Assembly: GCA_947561395.2 (NCBI GenBank)
Contig: OX387194.1
Coordinates: forward strand, 22,616,048-22,680,047
Origin: Buxus sempervirens
Lineage: Eukaryota; Streptophyta; Magnoliopsida; Buxales; Buxaceae
Reading direction: 5' to 3'
Length of the DNA: 64,000 bases
The translations under genes were made by a program, and so were the position numbers. Under the pieces are notes generated by a model that did not search any database, was not told the origin of the DNA, and saw only the letters and a list, made by a program, of their open reading frames with translations. Shown here piece after piece: positions 12,275 to 24,600 of the stretch; position 1 is the first letter of the stretch, and the number at the start of each line of letters is the position of its first letter.

Positions 12275-12682
12275 CAACATATACAATATCAAAAAATATA
12301 ATCTACAACTATCAAAAAGTTTTTGCCTTCTATGGGTCTAGCCAGGATGATAATAGTCTTCCGGCCTGTATTTTGGATAACTCTCCAACTCTACCCCGCT
12401 ATGCGTCTCACTTGCTGGATCTGAAAACAAAACCGGTAAAACAAAAACTCGCGTGAGACAATTGTCTCAGTAAGTAGCACAATGCATGATAAGAAAACAG
12501 TTCATATTAGTTCTAAAACATGCCACGAAATATAAATGATCTTAGGTAATTTGCAGAAATATCCTGTGAATCTAAAAACAGCAGAAACTCGGTAATAAAG
12601 TGAATCACATGTCAAATCAGTAATATGCAACGATAATATCATGGTTAATGTTGTTTACTTTGCTTAAATTGGATAATCAACA

Positions 12683-12890
12683 TCCTGGAGTGTTTATCAT
12701 GGGTCACTCAAGACCAAATTCCGGCCTACTCAGGGTTTCGGAATACTGGAGTGTTTACCATGGGTCACTTCGGACCAATGGAGTATTTTATCATGGGCTA
12801 CTCCGCAACAATAGAGTATTTTATCATGGGCTACTCCGGACTAGACTGTTTTATCATGGAGTGTTTATCATGGGTCACTCCGGACCAAAA
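12683..12890. repeat. Minisatellite in LTR-D
   Basis: Five to six imperfect units built on TTTATCATGGGYYACTCCG occur in a row with spacing of about 30-60 bp. The open frame across it (12648-12992) is only a translation of the repeat. Confidence 0.8.
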
Positions 12891-15395
12891 TTCCTCATGG
12901 AGGCTCTCAATAAAATTTTAATCCAACAACAAAGCTTAACAACATATAATGCAAAAGCCTCAAGAAATACTAAATTTCAAATCTGCTCATAATATAAAAC
13001 CAACTAAAATGAAATCAAATCAGAGATCTCAAATCTGAAATTTACAGGGTTAATCATATTAGTCTTGAAAATATGGAAACAGTGAAACCATTCAATTACT
13101 TTTTAACCAGTACATGCAGGATTTAACTCTTTACTTCCTAAACTGCAACTGTTACTTTTATTCTCTAACATGGAAATTTAGAAGTTCTAGTGCACAACAC
13201 CCCCCCCCCCCTCTTTTTTTTTGTTAGCTTATTATTTCTGCAATGATCATTTGGAACACTTTTAATTAACACCACCATCTGCCCAAAGTACAACCATAAC
13301 CAAGTGAACCTCATTGTTCACTTACTATTAAATCCCCGGGCCATTTTGCTTTTCAAGATGCCATAGGCTCATTGCCTTTCTCAATTAACAAGAAGCCTCA
13401 GCTTTAATTTCCAATTACAATCTCAAATCATTTTATCAAACCAAATCATTAATGAATAAATGTAAGGAATAATTTTATAAACCACTTTCGAACACAAGTT
13501 AGAAATAAATCAATTTCATGTTTGGAGAATACTGATACAAATTATCCATGATTGGTTTGCAATTGTTGTTTATTTTGCAGAACTGATTTTTACTAGTTAA
13601 TTGAATGTTAAACCTGATTTAATCTATAAGAAATTGGTATGCATTCCATATATCATTGGAAAGATCTACGAGTCTAGTTTCCAACGCAACAAACGGTTTG
13701 TAATTCGGAGTTTCCTACAGGAAGTTATGGCCGTTTCACTATAGGTGGTTTAAACCTGCCGCAAAAACCCAACTCACTGATGGCTTCACTTTGGTGATTT
13801 TTAATTTCCTAATTTGGGGTCCAAGTCACTTACCACCACTCATATTCAACTACAAACACCCTAAACTAAATTTTAGACTACTAATATGAATTTTTACGTG
13901 AAGACTCCTCGCCCTCGCAAACCACCGAAATTGTCACAATTGCAGTAATAGACACTATAGCTAAACTCTGTCACTAGAAGCCATCAATAAAAGCCTTCAG
14001 ATGCAATACTTACATATATGGCAAGACCCTTTAAGATAGCACATGCAAGCACATGTAATGGGATTGGGTCTGAACTATCAATTCTGAACAAGGAATGGGA
14101 TCTTTTCCTTTTAAAATTTCCACAACATACCATAACCATTGGCAAATTCTAATCAGCTTCTTTACCATAACATGATCATTTGTAGGTTCTAATCAGCTAA
14201 CGGCAACTAACAACAACTAACATCAACTAACAGTTACTAAGAGCGACCCTCTTACACTAATAGCAACTAACAGTTAGGCAGGATTTGGAGAATAAATTCT
14301 CACCATCAAACTCCTACACTAACAGCAACTCAATCAGAGTACTTCAAGCAACTCCAATCAGATCCTAAGCTTACCTCAACGCCCAACCCAAAATAGCAAC
14401 TCCTAACATAATATGAAAATACAAAAACATCCAAGCATCGAAGGTTCTAACATAATCTGTAAATACAGCAATTGGGTTCAACAAATTAAATATGAAAATA
14501 CAGCAATAGAGAAATTGGGTTCAGCAATTGAGGTCAACAAACTAATCTAACGTAAACAGCAAAATTAATCTAACATAAAAACAACAAAGTAACCTAACAT
14601 AAATAACAAACTGGGTGCAGCAATTTAATCTAACATAAACAGCAAATGGGTTCAGCAAATTAATCTAACATAAACATCAATTTACAGCAATAGAAACATA
14701 AACCACAGTAACCCAACAGGAATCAATCAAAACCGAAACAGAAACCCAACAGAAATCGATCAAAACAGAAACCCAACAGAAATCGATCGAAATAGAAACC
14801 TAACAGTAATTGAAACCCAATAGTAATTAACAGGAATCGATAAAAACAAAGAAAGTGCTACTTACCTACGATTGAGAAATCCACACGCCCAAACCCTTTT
14901 TTTCTTCCTCTCCTTTCTCCTCCACGTTTTTTCCCCTTTTCTTCTTCTTCTTCTCCCTTTCGTCTACTCCTCACGAACGATCCCCCTTGCTTCCCTTTTT
15001 CTTTCCTTCTTCTTCTCCTTTTCTCTTCTCCTTCTCTTCTGCATTCTCTTCTGTGTTCTCTTCTCTTCCTTCTCCTCCACTTGATTTCCCCCTTGATGCG
15101 TTTTTCTTTGTTGCGTTTACTCAAACCCTTGACAAGCAAAAGGGAAACAACCTAACCTTAGAACCTTTGAACCCCCTTTTCATTAAACGTAAATTGTTTT
15201 TTTTTCCATTAAGCCATTGAACCGGTTCAATAAACTGAACTAAACCCCTTTAACCCACTAACCTAACCAAACCCTTTAAACCGGTTCAGTAAACAAGGAA
15301 CTGATTTAATTGACTTTTAATCCTCTATTTGCTCTTATTTAATATATTTAATCTTTTCATTAAAATTTTCTCAAATTCCAAGGTTTTACAACAAC

Positions 15396-16818
15396 ACCAC
15401 TATTTTGACTCTTAGAAAATCTTTCATTCTCTATTGTGCAGAATCGATATCCATTACTTATGTAGCCCTTCATTCTTGTAGTTATAGATCGTGGACCCTG
15501 AGCGAATAACACAATTTCTCTAGACAAATGGGATTTTGAATTTTTCAATGTCTCAACCTATTTAAGGGGACGCAAAGTGTTCAGACATACTATAAGCAAT
15601 AATACAAACCAAATGAAAACAGTCATTAATTTATATATCAACACATACATGTTCCTTAAACCATTTCACAAATTCTTTATTGTGCTTCTTCTGTATTACA
15701 TGCATGGGGGCTCTAGAATGACACATATTAAGAGTGCTAAGATGTCACCTGCAATATATAATACAACAGTAAGCACTAGGTTTTGTTCGGATTGCAATAT
15801 ATTAACAACTGGACGAAATAAACAATAACATCTTACTTTCGATAACTTTCAAGCCTATCATCATTGAATAGCACGTATCGATGCGCTTGTGCCCATTCTA
15901 CATTTGAGAGTTGAAATGGTTGGGCGCTTCCGATTGCACTGCCATCATCATTTCTCACTGACTGATTTATTTTGGACTCTACATCGGGCAAATATCAAGA
16001 ACAGAATGTAAGACACTCTTCTGCAATGTATCCTTCTGCAATGGACCCCTCTGGTTGCGCTCGGTTGTGCATATATGATTTCAAGGTAAATAAATACCTA
16101 TTAATTAAAAGCAATGTAAACAACGTAAATGGATTGCAAAAATTAATTACACAAGGAATTACGCTTAATATATTGTACCACATACCTCTCTATTGGATAC
16201 ATCCATCGGTACTGAACAGGTCCACCCAGCATGACCTCGTCTGCTAAATGAACTGGCAAGTACATCATAATATAAAGAATGTAGGGGGAAATATTCCCTC
16301 CATTTGGCAAAGCACATGCACAATACGATCTTTTAACCGCCTTAAGTCCTTTACTTCACATACTTTAGAGCACACTTCGTGATAAAGTTGCTCAATTCAA
16401 TCAATGCCGATGACACATTCTTCGACAACAACCATCGAATAGCAAGAGGTTAAAGCTGTTGCATTATCACATGGCAATCATGACTTTTAAGCCCAAATAT
16501 CTTGCATTCTTTAGCACTTACATGTCTTCCTATGTTGGAAGAATAGCCATCTGGGACTTTCAAACTCTTCAATACTTTACAAAATAAATCCTGTTCACGC
16601 TTGTCCATTGAAAAGCAGGTAGCGGGCAAACACAACTTCTTTTTATTAGGCAATTCCATTGGGTGAAGTGCATGTCTAACACCCATATCAACCAAATCTA
16701 ATCGCGACTTCAAAGTATCATTCGATTTACCTTCAATATTTAACAATGTACCAAGCACACTATGACGACGGCTTGGCGACGATGACGACGTACGGCAAGG
16801 AGAAATTGGTGGCAACAA
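15396..16818 (-). pseudogene. CACTA TNP2-like gene, DUF4218-like region and start of DUF4216-like region
   Basis: From right to left the minus strand reads 'LLNIEGKSNDTLKSRLDLVD', 'GYSSNIGRHVS', 'GLKSHDCHVIMQQL', 'HLADEVMLGGPVQYRWMYPI', then 'RAQPEGSIAEGYIAEECLTF' and, next to LTR-D, 'GYISNGYRFCTIENE'. These are typical of the DUF4218 and DUF4216 regions of CACTA transposases. Segments are separated by introns or frameshifts. The catalytic Transposase_21 region that normally precedes them is missing: only ~470 bp separate the first segment from the element end. Confidence 0.85.
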
Positions 16819-16867
16819 AACCAGACGTACGGCGAGGAGAAATCGCGAAGGGCTTCTTTGCGCGAAT

Positions 16868-17289
16868 TGGGATTTTTATACCCCTTTAGCGGCGGTAATA
16901 AGTTACCGCCACTTAAAACGCTTTATACCAGCAGAAACTAATGCCGTAAAAAATCTATATTTTAACGGCAGTAACTTTACCGCCGTAACAAAGCAAAATT
17001 TACATTTTTTACCGGTGGCTAACATCGCTGCAGAACATCTTTAAGAAGGGCGGTGGTAAACATTATTACTGGCGCGTCTATCGCCGGTAAAAAGACACGC
17101 CAACTATTCGCACCTAAATCGCGGTTCACGCCATTCTTTTTCGTGGCGGTAGGGTTTTACCGCCGCTAAATGCATCATTGGATGGCAGAAACTTTTCTCC
17201 CGCCGTTTAAAGGTAAATAAGTACTATTAGCGGCAGTATTATCTACCGCCGCTAAAAATCTGACGCTAAAACTCTGTTTTTTTGTAGTG
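16868..17289 (-). repeat. CACTA subterminal repeats and terminal inverted repeat
   Basis: The region holds many GGCGGTAA / TTACCGCCGC motifs in both orientations, dense compared with the AT-rich surroundings, as expected for transposase-binding subterminal repeats. The last 18 bases (17272-17289), read on the minus strand, are CACTACAAAAAAACAGAG. The 3 bp outside are ATC; their partner was not found. Confidence 0.88.
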
Positions 17290-17292
17290 ATC

Positions 17293-18410
17293 ATGCAAGA
17301 AAGATGAGCGACTTATATTGAGAATTGGTACATGGGTTAAAAGAAATGAACATAAACGATGAATAGGGTCATTTGAGCAAGTTGTTAATTGTATTTGGGT
17401 TATTTGGTACATGAGCAGTTTGTTACTTTTATGAATTGAATGTTTATGTGCATGTCATTTGAACAGGTTTTAAACTGAATGTTTATGTGCATGTCATTTG
17501 AGCAGGTTTTATTAATTATATTTTAGTTGTTAATTGTCTTTGAGTTATTTGGTACATGAGTAGGTTGTTGATGATTGCTTGGGTGATGATTTGAGTTATT
17601 TGTATTTTCCACTAACTCAAGAAACTCACAAGTTACTTAGGCTGGTTGAGTTGTTGGATTGGAGCTTATAAAAAGGTCATTTATATTGCACCGTAAGCAA
17701 TGCTGTTGTTATTTTCAATTCAAAGCTAATCTAGTAGTTTCCAAGATTAAGTTCTTAAGTATATATGATTTACACAGCACCATAGATTGGTGTGGTTTCT
17801 TGTTATTATCAATTCAAACAATGGTATCATTTTTTGTTGTTGACGATTGGTTGGGTGACAATTTTAATGGGTTTCTAGTCTCTCTATACGATTTGCTAAG
17901 GAAGGAAAATTCAGAGCTTGTTTCTCTCTCTGCTCTCTCTATTTCTTTCTCAACAATTGGCTCTCTCTATTCTCTCTCTCTTACAACAATTTGCTAAAGA
18001 AAGAAAAGGTACTCAATGGATTTGAAAAGGGTATTCTAGGTATTAGGAAAGAAAGGGTATTAATGGGTCTATAAAGGGTATTCTAGGCATTAGGAAAGAA
18101 AATGTATTATGGGTTTCTAAAGAGTATAAAGGGTATTGTAGGCATTAGGAAAGAAAATGTATTACGGGTTTCTAAAGAGTAGTGCGGGTATTAGGAAAGA
18201 ATGGTTATTTAGGGACGTTGGAAAAAGGATCGGTAGAAGAGTCCATTTAAGTTTAAGTGTTCCAACGCTTAAACATAAAACTTAAAAAAAAAAGTACAAT
18301 TTCGACGAAACAGCGTGTAAAACTTTCAAAAAGTACGGCTGTTATTTAATTTTGTCAAAGTGGGATGTTCATGCTCTCTTCGATGTAAACTCCTTTATCA
18401 GTCTCGTAGT
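17293..18410 (+). promoter_or_regulatory. Upstream region of the KAKU4-like gene, with short tandem repeats
   Basis: This 1.1 kb separates the CACTA end from the start codon and should contain the promoter and 5' UTR. A ~35-bp duplication around GAATGTTTATGTGCATGTC lies at ~17438-17510. A four-copy repeat (ATTAGGAAAGAAA at 18041, 18088, 18143 and 18190) lies 220-370 bp before the start codon. A short upstream frame (18365-18388, seven codons with three ATGs) ends before the main ATG. No TATA box could be assigned with confidence. Confidence 0.5.
18035..18210. repeat. Four-copy tandem repeat in the promoter region
   Basis: Units of 47, 55 and 47 bp share GGGTATTSTAGGCATTAGG and, in the middle copies, ACGGGTTTCTAAAGAGTA. 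Confidence 0.85.
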
Positions 18411-18675
18411 ATGGCGACGGTTTTTCGGACTCGCCGGAAGGAAAATACCGGCGCCGGCGGGAAAGTTCTGAGAGGCAGGCAAGTGGCCGCCGCTTATTCT
18501 CCCTATACCCGCCTGAAATCGCCTCCGGATCCTGAAAGCCACTATAATTGGATCGTCGGTCTCTTTTCACCAGCGACTCGAATGATCGCTATTGGTGCCG
18601 GGAAACTCATTTCCTCAGTCTTCGGTTCTGGCAGGTCGCCTTCTTCGTCGTGGTCAAGTAGTGATTCGAATTGTG
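18411..18675 (+). CDS. KAKU4: KAKU4-like exon 1
   Basis: The first in-frame ATG (MATVFRTRRKE) gives the usual short basic N-terminus; no in-frame ATG lies upstream. The exon ends at TTGTG|GTGAGT with one base of a split codon. It encodes the basic N-terminus, the NWIVGLFSPATR segment and a Ser-rich run. Confidence 0.85.
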
Positions 18676-21600
18676 GTGAGTATTAGATTTTCTTCCGTTC
18701 CATGCTTCTTAGATCTTTCGGGTTCGCTTTGCGGGTTTGACGCGCGATTATAGGGTTTTGCTTGTATTTATTATCTGTGAGAATGGTTGAATTGTTATAT
18801 GGGATTTGAGAGCATTTAATTGTTCGTATGAGTTCGATGGAATGCTGTATCGAAGAACTTTTATGAACTATTTAATTCATGTACATACACAAGTTGCATG
18901 GATTGCTCCAAATTGGAATTTTTTTGTCCTTTTGGAATGTTAGGCAGGGGGTGTTGGTGAGTCTCATTGGAGGTATTTTCCATATTTGTGTAGGTGTTTT
19001 TGTTGATTTTTATCTTCTGGTTTCGATGATGAATTCTTGAAATCTTATCCGTGTTATACATGATGGTTTTTATATGAGTAGATCAAAGGGAACCTATGGA
19101 GATTATTGCCTTTTACGTGTACAATTTTATAATTTCCCATGTCTTATGGGGATTTATATAAGGATGCGAAGTTTGTGGTCAGGTGACTTTACACGTGTGA
19201 TTGTTTTGGAACTTAAAGTACCATCACGTTGGAAAAATTTAGAGGGTGAATTACAAGAAGCCTGTATAAAATATTTTCTTTCTACAATTAAGTTCTAAAT
19301 ATGTCTAGAAAGTGAATTTGCATGACCTTGGCATTTCAACTAGTCTGGCGTTGCAACTAGTGTGTGGAAAATGGCATGTTAATTTTGTGGATAAGGCTGT
19401 GATCAATAAATTGAGAAGATTCCCAAAGCTGCTCCATATTTTTGCCGCCCACAAAATAATATTGGTGTCCAACAATATCCAAGAATAAATAATGAAAAAA
19501 ATTATTAATTAATGGTGACTAAGTAGGCCTCCAGCAATCTAGTAGGTATAAGGAAGTGTTTGTTAACAACTTTGTTGCCATGGCTCTATGTTTGTCAAAA
19601 TAAAAGACATATAATATAGTAGGTATAAGGAAGTGCTTTTCATTAGTTTTTCTAGTATTTACTTTTCAGATGTTTGGTTCGGAGCTTGAAGTAATTAGTG
19701 GAATTGTGTACTTATTCATATTCATGGGTTTGAATTAAAGGAAAGGAGGTCGGAGAATAGTGAGAGTGAACCTTAGCGCTGTGGTAAGGTTGCTCCATTG
19801 TGGCCTAAAGGTCGTGACTTTAAGTCACAAGAAACAAGGTAAGGCTGCATACATCAAACCTTCCCCAGACCCCGTTCAATGTAGGGAGCCTCGTGCACTA
19901 GGGTAGCCCTTTTTTAGGTCGGAGAACAGTTTGGAACATACTAAAACATGGTTAAGCTGGAAATAAGGGTGGTGACAACATTGGAGGTGGCACTAATGTA
20001 GGAGGTAATATTCATGTAGTAAGCAGTGATAATGGTGCTGGTGATTGGAGGTTTTTATAAATTTGTTTTGAGGCAAAAGTGGTTGTGGTTTTGGCTATAT
20101 CAAAGCAATGGTGGTAGTGGTGGTAACTATATTGATGGTGGTGGTATTAGTGGCAGCGACAGCAATTGCAATGCTTTTGTTAGAGGTGGTGAAGTCCTTT
20201 CATGAATGATGGCGAGTCATTGACAGAAGAGGAAGAACTGCCCACCAAAACCCAATATATATCCAATTTCATGCTCACGATGGCATGAATTTTCACAGAG
20301 TATTGCTTCACTACTTGGAGAGGAAGAAACTAGGCAGCCAGTGTAGATCAACTTGCTTGTGAGCAAGTTCAAATTTTTTATTTTCTTATTTTGAAAGACT
20401 TTTTGAGATCCTTAGAAACCAATATTGCTTATGACGGAACGGCATCAAAATTCACCTCTTCAAAGGTGATGCAAAAGGGGTAAGTGATATTATTTGAGAG
20501 GAAGCTAACTGTTCTCAAAAAAGGGATACCTAGAAATGTACATATGTCCAATACAGTGTATTATTTCTGGAAATTGATTGAACAAATGTGGCTAATGTCT
20601 TAGACTTTCTGCATATGCCAATGAGAGGAGAGTCAAAATAATAGTTTTCTTGAAGACGGGGGATTGGGAATATATTTCAAAAGCAAAAAAAAAAAAAAAA
20701 AAGATAGTGTTAGCATTTCTTCGGTCTTCAAAGTCAAAACACTATAAGACAATAGAGATTTAATCCTGGGAAGATACAGGTTCTTCTCTTCCCATTTATT
20801 TTGAGTTTATGAGGGTGGAAAGAAGGTAGACTATCAATTATAGTTGGACCACTCCATTATCATGCATGCAAAATATCAACCTCGAAGAGATAAAATGGCA
20901 AATTTTATTATTATTTACCTCTAAAAAATTAGTGCTGTAGCGGAGGAAACAAAAATGCATTTTTGAATTCTGTGTTAAGATATAGAATCCAAGCTCCTGC
21001 CTATTTTAGATTTGGAGGCAGTTGTCTCTCCTTTGACCTCCAATGATGCAAGTAGATTATTTATTAGCTTTCTGAGGGAGCATGAACTAAAAGTAAATGA
21101 ATGGAGAGCAGGTTTTCAGGTGAGTGAGGTCCAATATATGAATGAGGATGCTAGATTGGTATATTTGCTCTTCCTAGATATTGGGTCCCTAAACTTTTTA
21201 CTCTTGGGAAAGATTTGTGAGATTTTTAAAGAAATTGAAGCTAGCTTTGAATCAGGTTCTTAAGAAATGGAGTTTTTCTCTGGGGAATCTCTATTTTTCA
21301 GCAACTGGTGGTTGCAATTGTATTTGACAGTGGGGATTTTATCTTGTTTTGAGTATCTAGAAGCAGATGGCAGGTAAAGTCAAAGAGGAGAATTTATTTT
21401 TTATTGTTAACACTGCTCCACCGTGAGGGTCTTGCAAAGTTGATGGTTAGATGTGATAAATTTTTTTAGTCAGTAGGTTTCTTGGATTTGATTTATTTTT
21501 CCAGGGGCTTTCTAGATGCTTTCCATTCCATTTTTTTGTTATCTAATTTTAATCTTTTCAAAGACATGATGGACTTTGCAAGTTGTAGTCAGAATTTGTT

Positions 21601-24600
21601 GTGTGTGCTGTTCTTATTTTAATGCATTGCTATATCCTGTGGTAATAATGCTTTGAGGTCTTATGCAGATAAAGACGATAATGAATTTTCTTGTCAAGGG
21701 GTTCAGGAATTGAATCAGGTAAATGCTGTTAATATTTGTATTATTTCTGTTGTTGCATTTAATATTTACTGGTTTGGTTCATATAATTCTAGTCGGCTGC
21801 ACGTGTAGTACTGCATGTATGAAGAAAGAGGTAGATGGTAAGGGAACAATTTTGCATCTAATTATTAAGTTTTAAAAAAATTGAGGCAGTTTTGACTATT
21901 GTACCCTTTTATTAATGAATCTTCACAATATGATGTGTAAGGGCTGTTTTGGACACTTGCATATTTTAGTTGGAGGGATTCCCAAGGGGCGCCTTTGGTT
22001 ATATATGGTATAGATATTAGAAGAGGAAATGAATAAAAAGAAAGAGAAGTTGAGAGAAGTGAAACCTTGAAGGAGAGATCATTTCACTTGATATATGAGC
22101 AGTTATATCTTTTTTGCTTTCATTTTATTAAATGTAATGATGCCTGTCACATAAGAAATAAAATGATATGGTGTACCATTAGAGCCGTACGTAGGGCGGA
22201 TTGGTCTGGGTTTCAATGAGTTCAGGTTCAATCTAATCTAAAATTAGTTGGCCCAAACTCACCTTTGCCCGCCCTAAATCCGGTTGAGTCCAAATCCAAG
22301 CCTAAAACTATTTCTACAGGTGGATGTTGATTTCAGCTCCCATACACTTCGGCTATGCTGCGTGCCCCCAACTTAACCTACTAGCCCCAACATTATTCCT
22401 CCTAGATATCCAAGTTCCAACATTACCCCCCTTAGAACTCCTAGGTCCAACACCACCATTCCTAGAGCTCTCAGTTCCGATTCATCTCTACAACCACAAT
22501 CACCATCATTCCCCAACTCATTTGAGGTGGCTTATTGCATCCTATCTAGGTCAACCAACTTATCGATGTGCTATTTTGTCGTCTTTAGTTTCACAATTAG
22601 TGGCATACACCCAGCTATCATCATCATCAATGTTAACATAATTGTCATTCATGCCACCACCTAGCAAGTTACCCCTTAACTCATTCCTAATCTGCCCAAG
22701 CTCTTTAGCTTTCATTTCTTTCTTCTTCTTCTTTAATTCCTCTTTTATCATCATCCTAACTTTAGGTTGTACCCTTGGACAATCAGATACATTTTGACAC
22801 CTCTCGCTAAGTGCTCTTTTAGAGAAGATACCATCACTTATCATGAAAGGGCAATTAAAGTTACAAATGACATTATTCTTATTGTGGTGGACTTGTTAGC
22901 CATATTGCCAACCATCCCTTTTGCTGCTGTTGCTACATGATGCAAGGTTCGTCGTTTAGGTGTTGCTTGGTGTTTCACCAAGCAACTGAAACAAAATTTT
23001 GGCAGCATGTCAACAAAATTTCGCTGAAATGAGGAGGGAGAAATCAAATTTTGGTGAAATTTGGCACAATGTTGGCGAAATTAAATGTAGTAAGAGAGTC
23101 TAATAAAGGGTGATTTCAATTTATAATTCTCAAATCATGTGAAATTTAGTCCAATTTAGGTGAAATTTTGTCGGAAGAGCACTATTCCTCCCTATTTGTG
23201 TGAAAATTTTTAACATTTATTGCTTAAAATTTACCTGTTTGCTCGAGATAAATAAGTTAATTTTATGCCATAAATGTAAAATTTTTTTGTCCAATAAGGA
23301 GGAATAGAGCTTTTCGTATGAAATTTTGTTCAAATTGAGCTGAATTTTGCACAATTTAAGCATTTTAAGTCAAAATCACCCATTTTGGGGGTGTTATGCA
23401 GCATTTCGCTAGCTTTTTGGCGAAAATGACAAAATTTTGTTTTACCTCCCCATTTCGTGCCACTGGAGGGAGACGTGAAGCAAAATTTTGGTGGCACCTT
23501 TCAAGGTGCTTTGAAATGGCAAACCATGATATGATGGTATCTATAAAGGTGAAAAAAGCAAAAAAGTCATTATAAAATGAAAATTAGAATCTTTTGTACT
23601 TCCTAAAATTTTGGAATTTTTTAAAGATATATATCGTTAATATGGTATATGAATTTAATAGTCTCATTATCATCATCATCATCATCAACATAAGCCAGTT
23701 CCAACCCAATGACACGAATCTTGTGATTCTTGTCTTTCCATCCTGTTTTATCAAAAATCATATCTTCAGTTAATTTATGTTTCTATAAGTCTTGTTCAAG
23801 GTTTACTATTTCGCACAAAATGAAATTTAGGCGGTATGCCAAAACGCTAGAAAAAATCGACAAGGGCAAAAAATTGGTTTTTTTAATTTTCGGGAAGTTT
23901 TGCCAAATTTTGTTAGCACATAGCAAAAAATCGCCAAAAAATTGTGTTTCCCCCCCATTGCGCTATGCACGCTACCCTGTTTTGTCGGCATGCCGCGAAA
24001 AATCGCCAAAAATGTGAATCGGCGATTTTCCAGTTGTGAAACACATCACAGCTTTAAAAAAAAAACAATTTTTTTTGCGGCAGGCTGTCAAAATTGTAAA
24101 CCATGGTCTTGTTTTATTAACTCTGTTACAAAGGTTGGATTTATATCCATGGAAATAAAGGATGTTAGAAAAGTTGGATTTGTATACATGGAAATAAAGA
24201 ATCCTCTAAAATAGGACAGATGTCTTATTCCAACTCCCCAGGGGAATCTTTCTGTTACGGTTTCTAGTTTTTGCCACACATCCATCTTAGTATACTCATC
24301 TTATTATCATTCATCTTTTGAATGTGTTGTTTCTTTGTTGCACAACATTTTGTACCACACAGTATAATTTCTCTAATTATTGCCTTATAAAACTTCCCTT
24401 TAATTTAAGTGGAACATGCTTATCACACAATATCTTAGAAGCACCCCTCCACTTCAACTGACAAGCTTTAATCCTATGTTCTACATCATCAATTTCTCCA
24501 TTTTTTTGTATTACTAATCCAAGATATCTAAACTTATTGCTTAAAGGGTTATCCTGATTATCAATTTTAATATTTTGATTAGTTATATTGTTATTAGCAT

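Larger units (their letters stand above)
11951..15390 (-). mobile_element. LTR-D: 3.44-kb solo-LTR-like element inserted in the CACTA gene
   Basis: It starts TGTAGCACCTCG and ends AAGGTTTTACA, with a perfect 5-bp duplication ACAAC (11946-11950 and 15391-15395). Sequence is shared with LTR-A along much of its length. It lies inside the DUF4216-like region. It contains a (CT)n run, a minisatellite (12683-12890), a C-run near 13201 and a CTT/CTC-rich tract (14890-15090). No reverse transcriptase, integrase or gag motif is seen, so a solo LTR is favoured over a full element. Confidence 0.87.
878..17289 (-). mobile_element. CACTA (En/Spm) DNA transposon, decayed and interrupted by several LTR elements
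   Basis: The right end reads, on the minus strand, CACTACAAAAAAACAGAG, a canonical CACTA terminus, preceded by GC-rich subterminal repeats. Inside, all on the minus strand, are relics of the two genes usual in plant CACTA elements: a TNP2-like gene (DUF4218-like then DUF4216-like regions) and a Transposase_24/Ptta-like gene. Their order follows the family, but long stretches are later insertions (1264-7110, 7369-9392, 11951-15390). The left terminus was not found; placing 878-1263 in the same element rests on one exon fragment and is inference. Confidence 0.7.

Noticed and set aside
12648-12992. 114-codon frame with repeated HGLLR phrases
   Set aside because: It is the LTR-D minisatellite read as protein.
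18355-18570. 71-codon minus-strand frame opposite exon 1
   Set aside because: It is a shadow of the KAKU4-like coding exon with no known domain.
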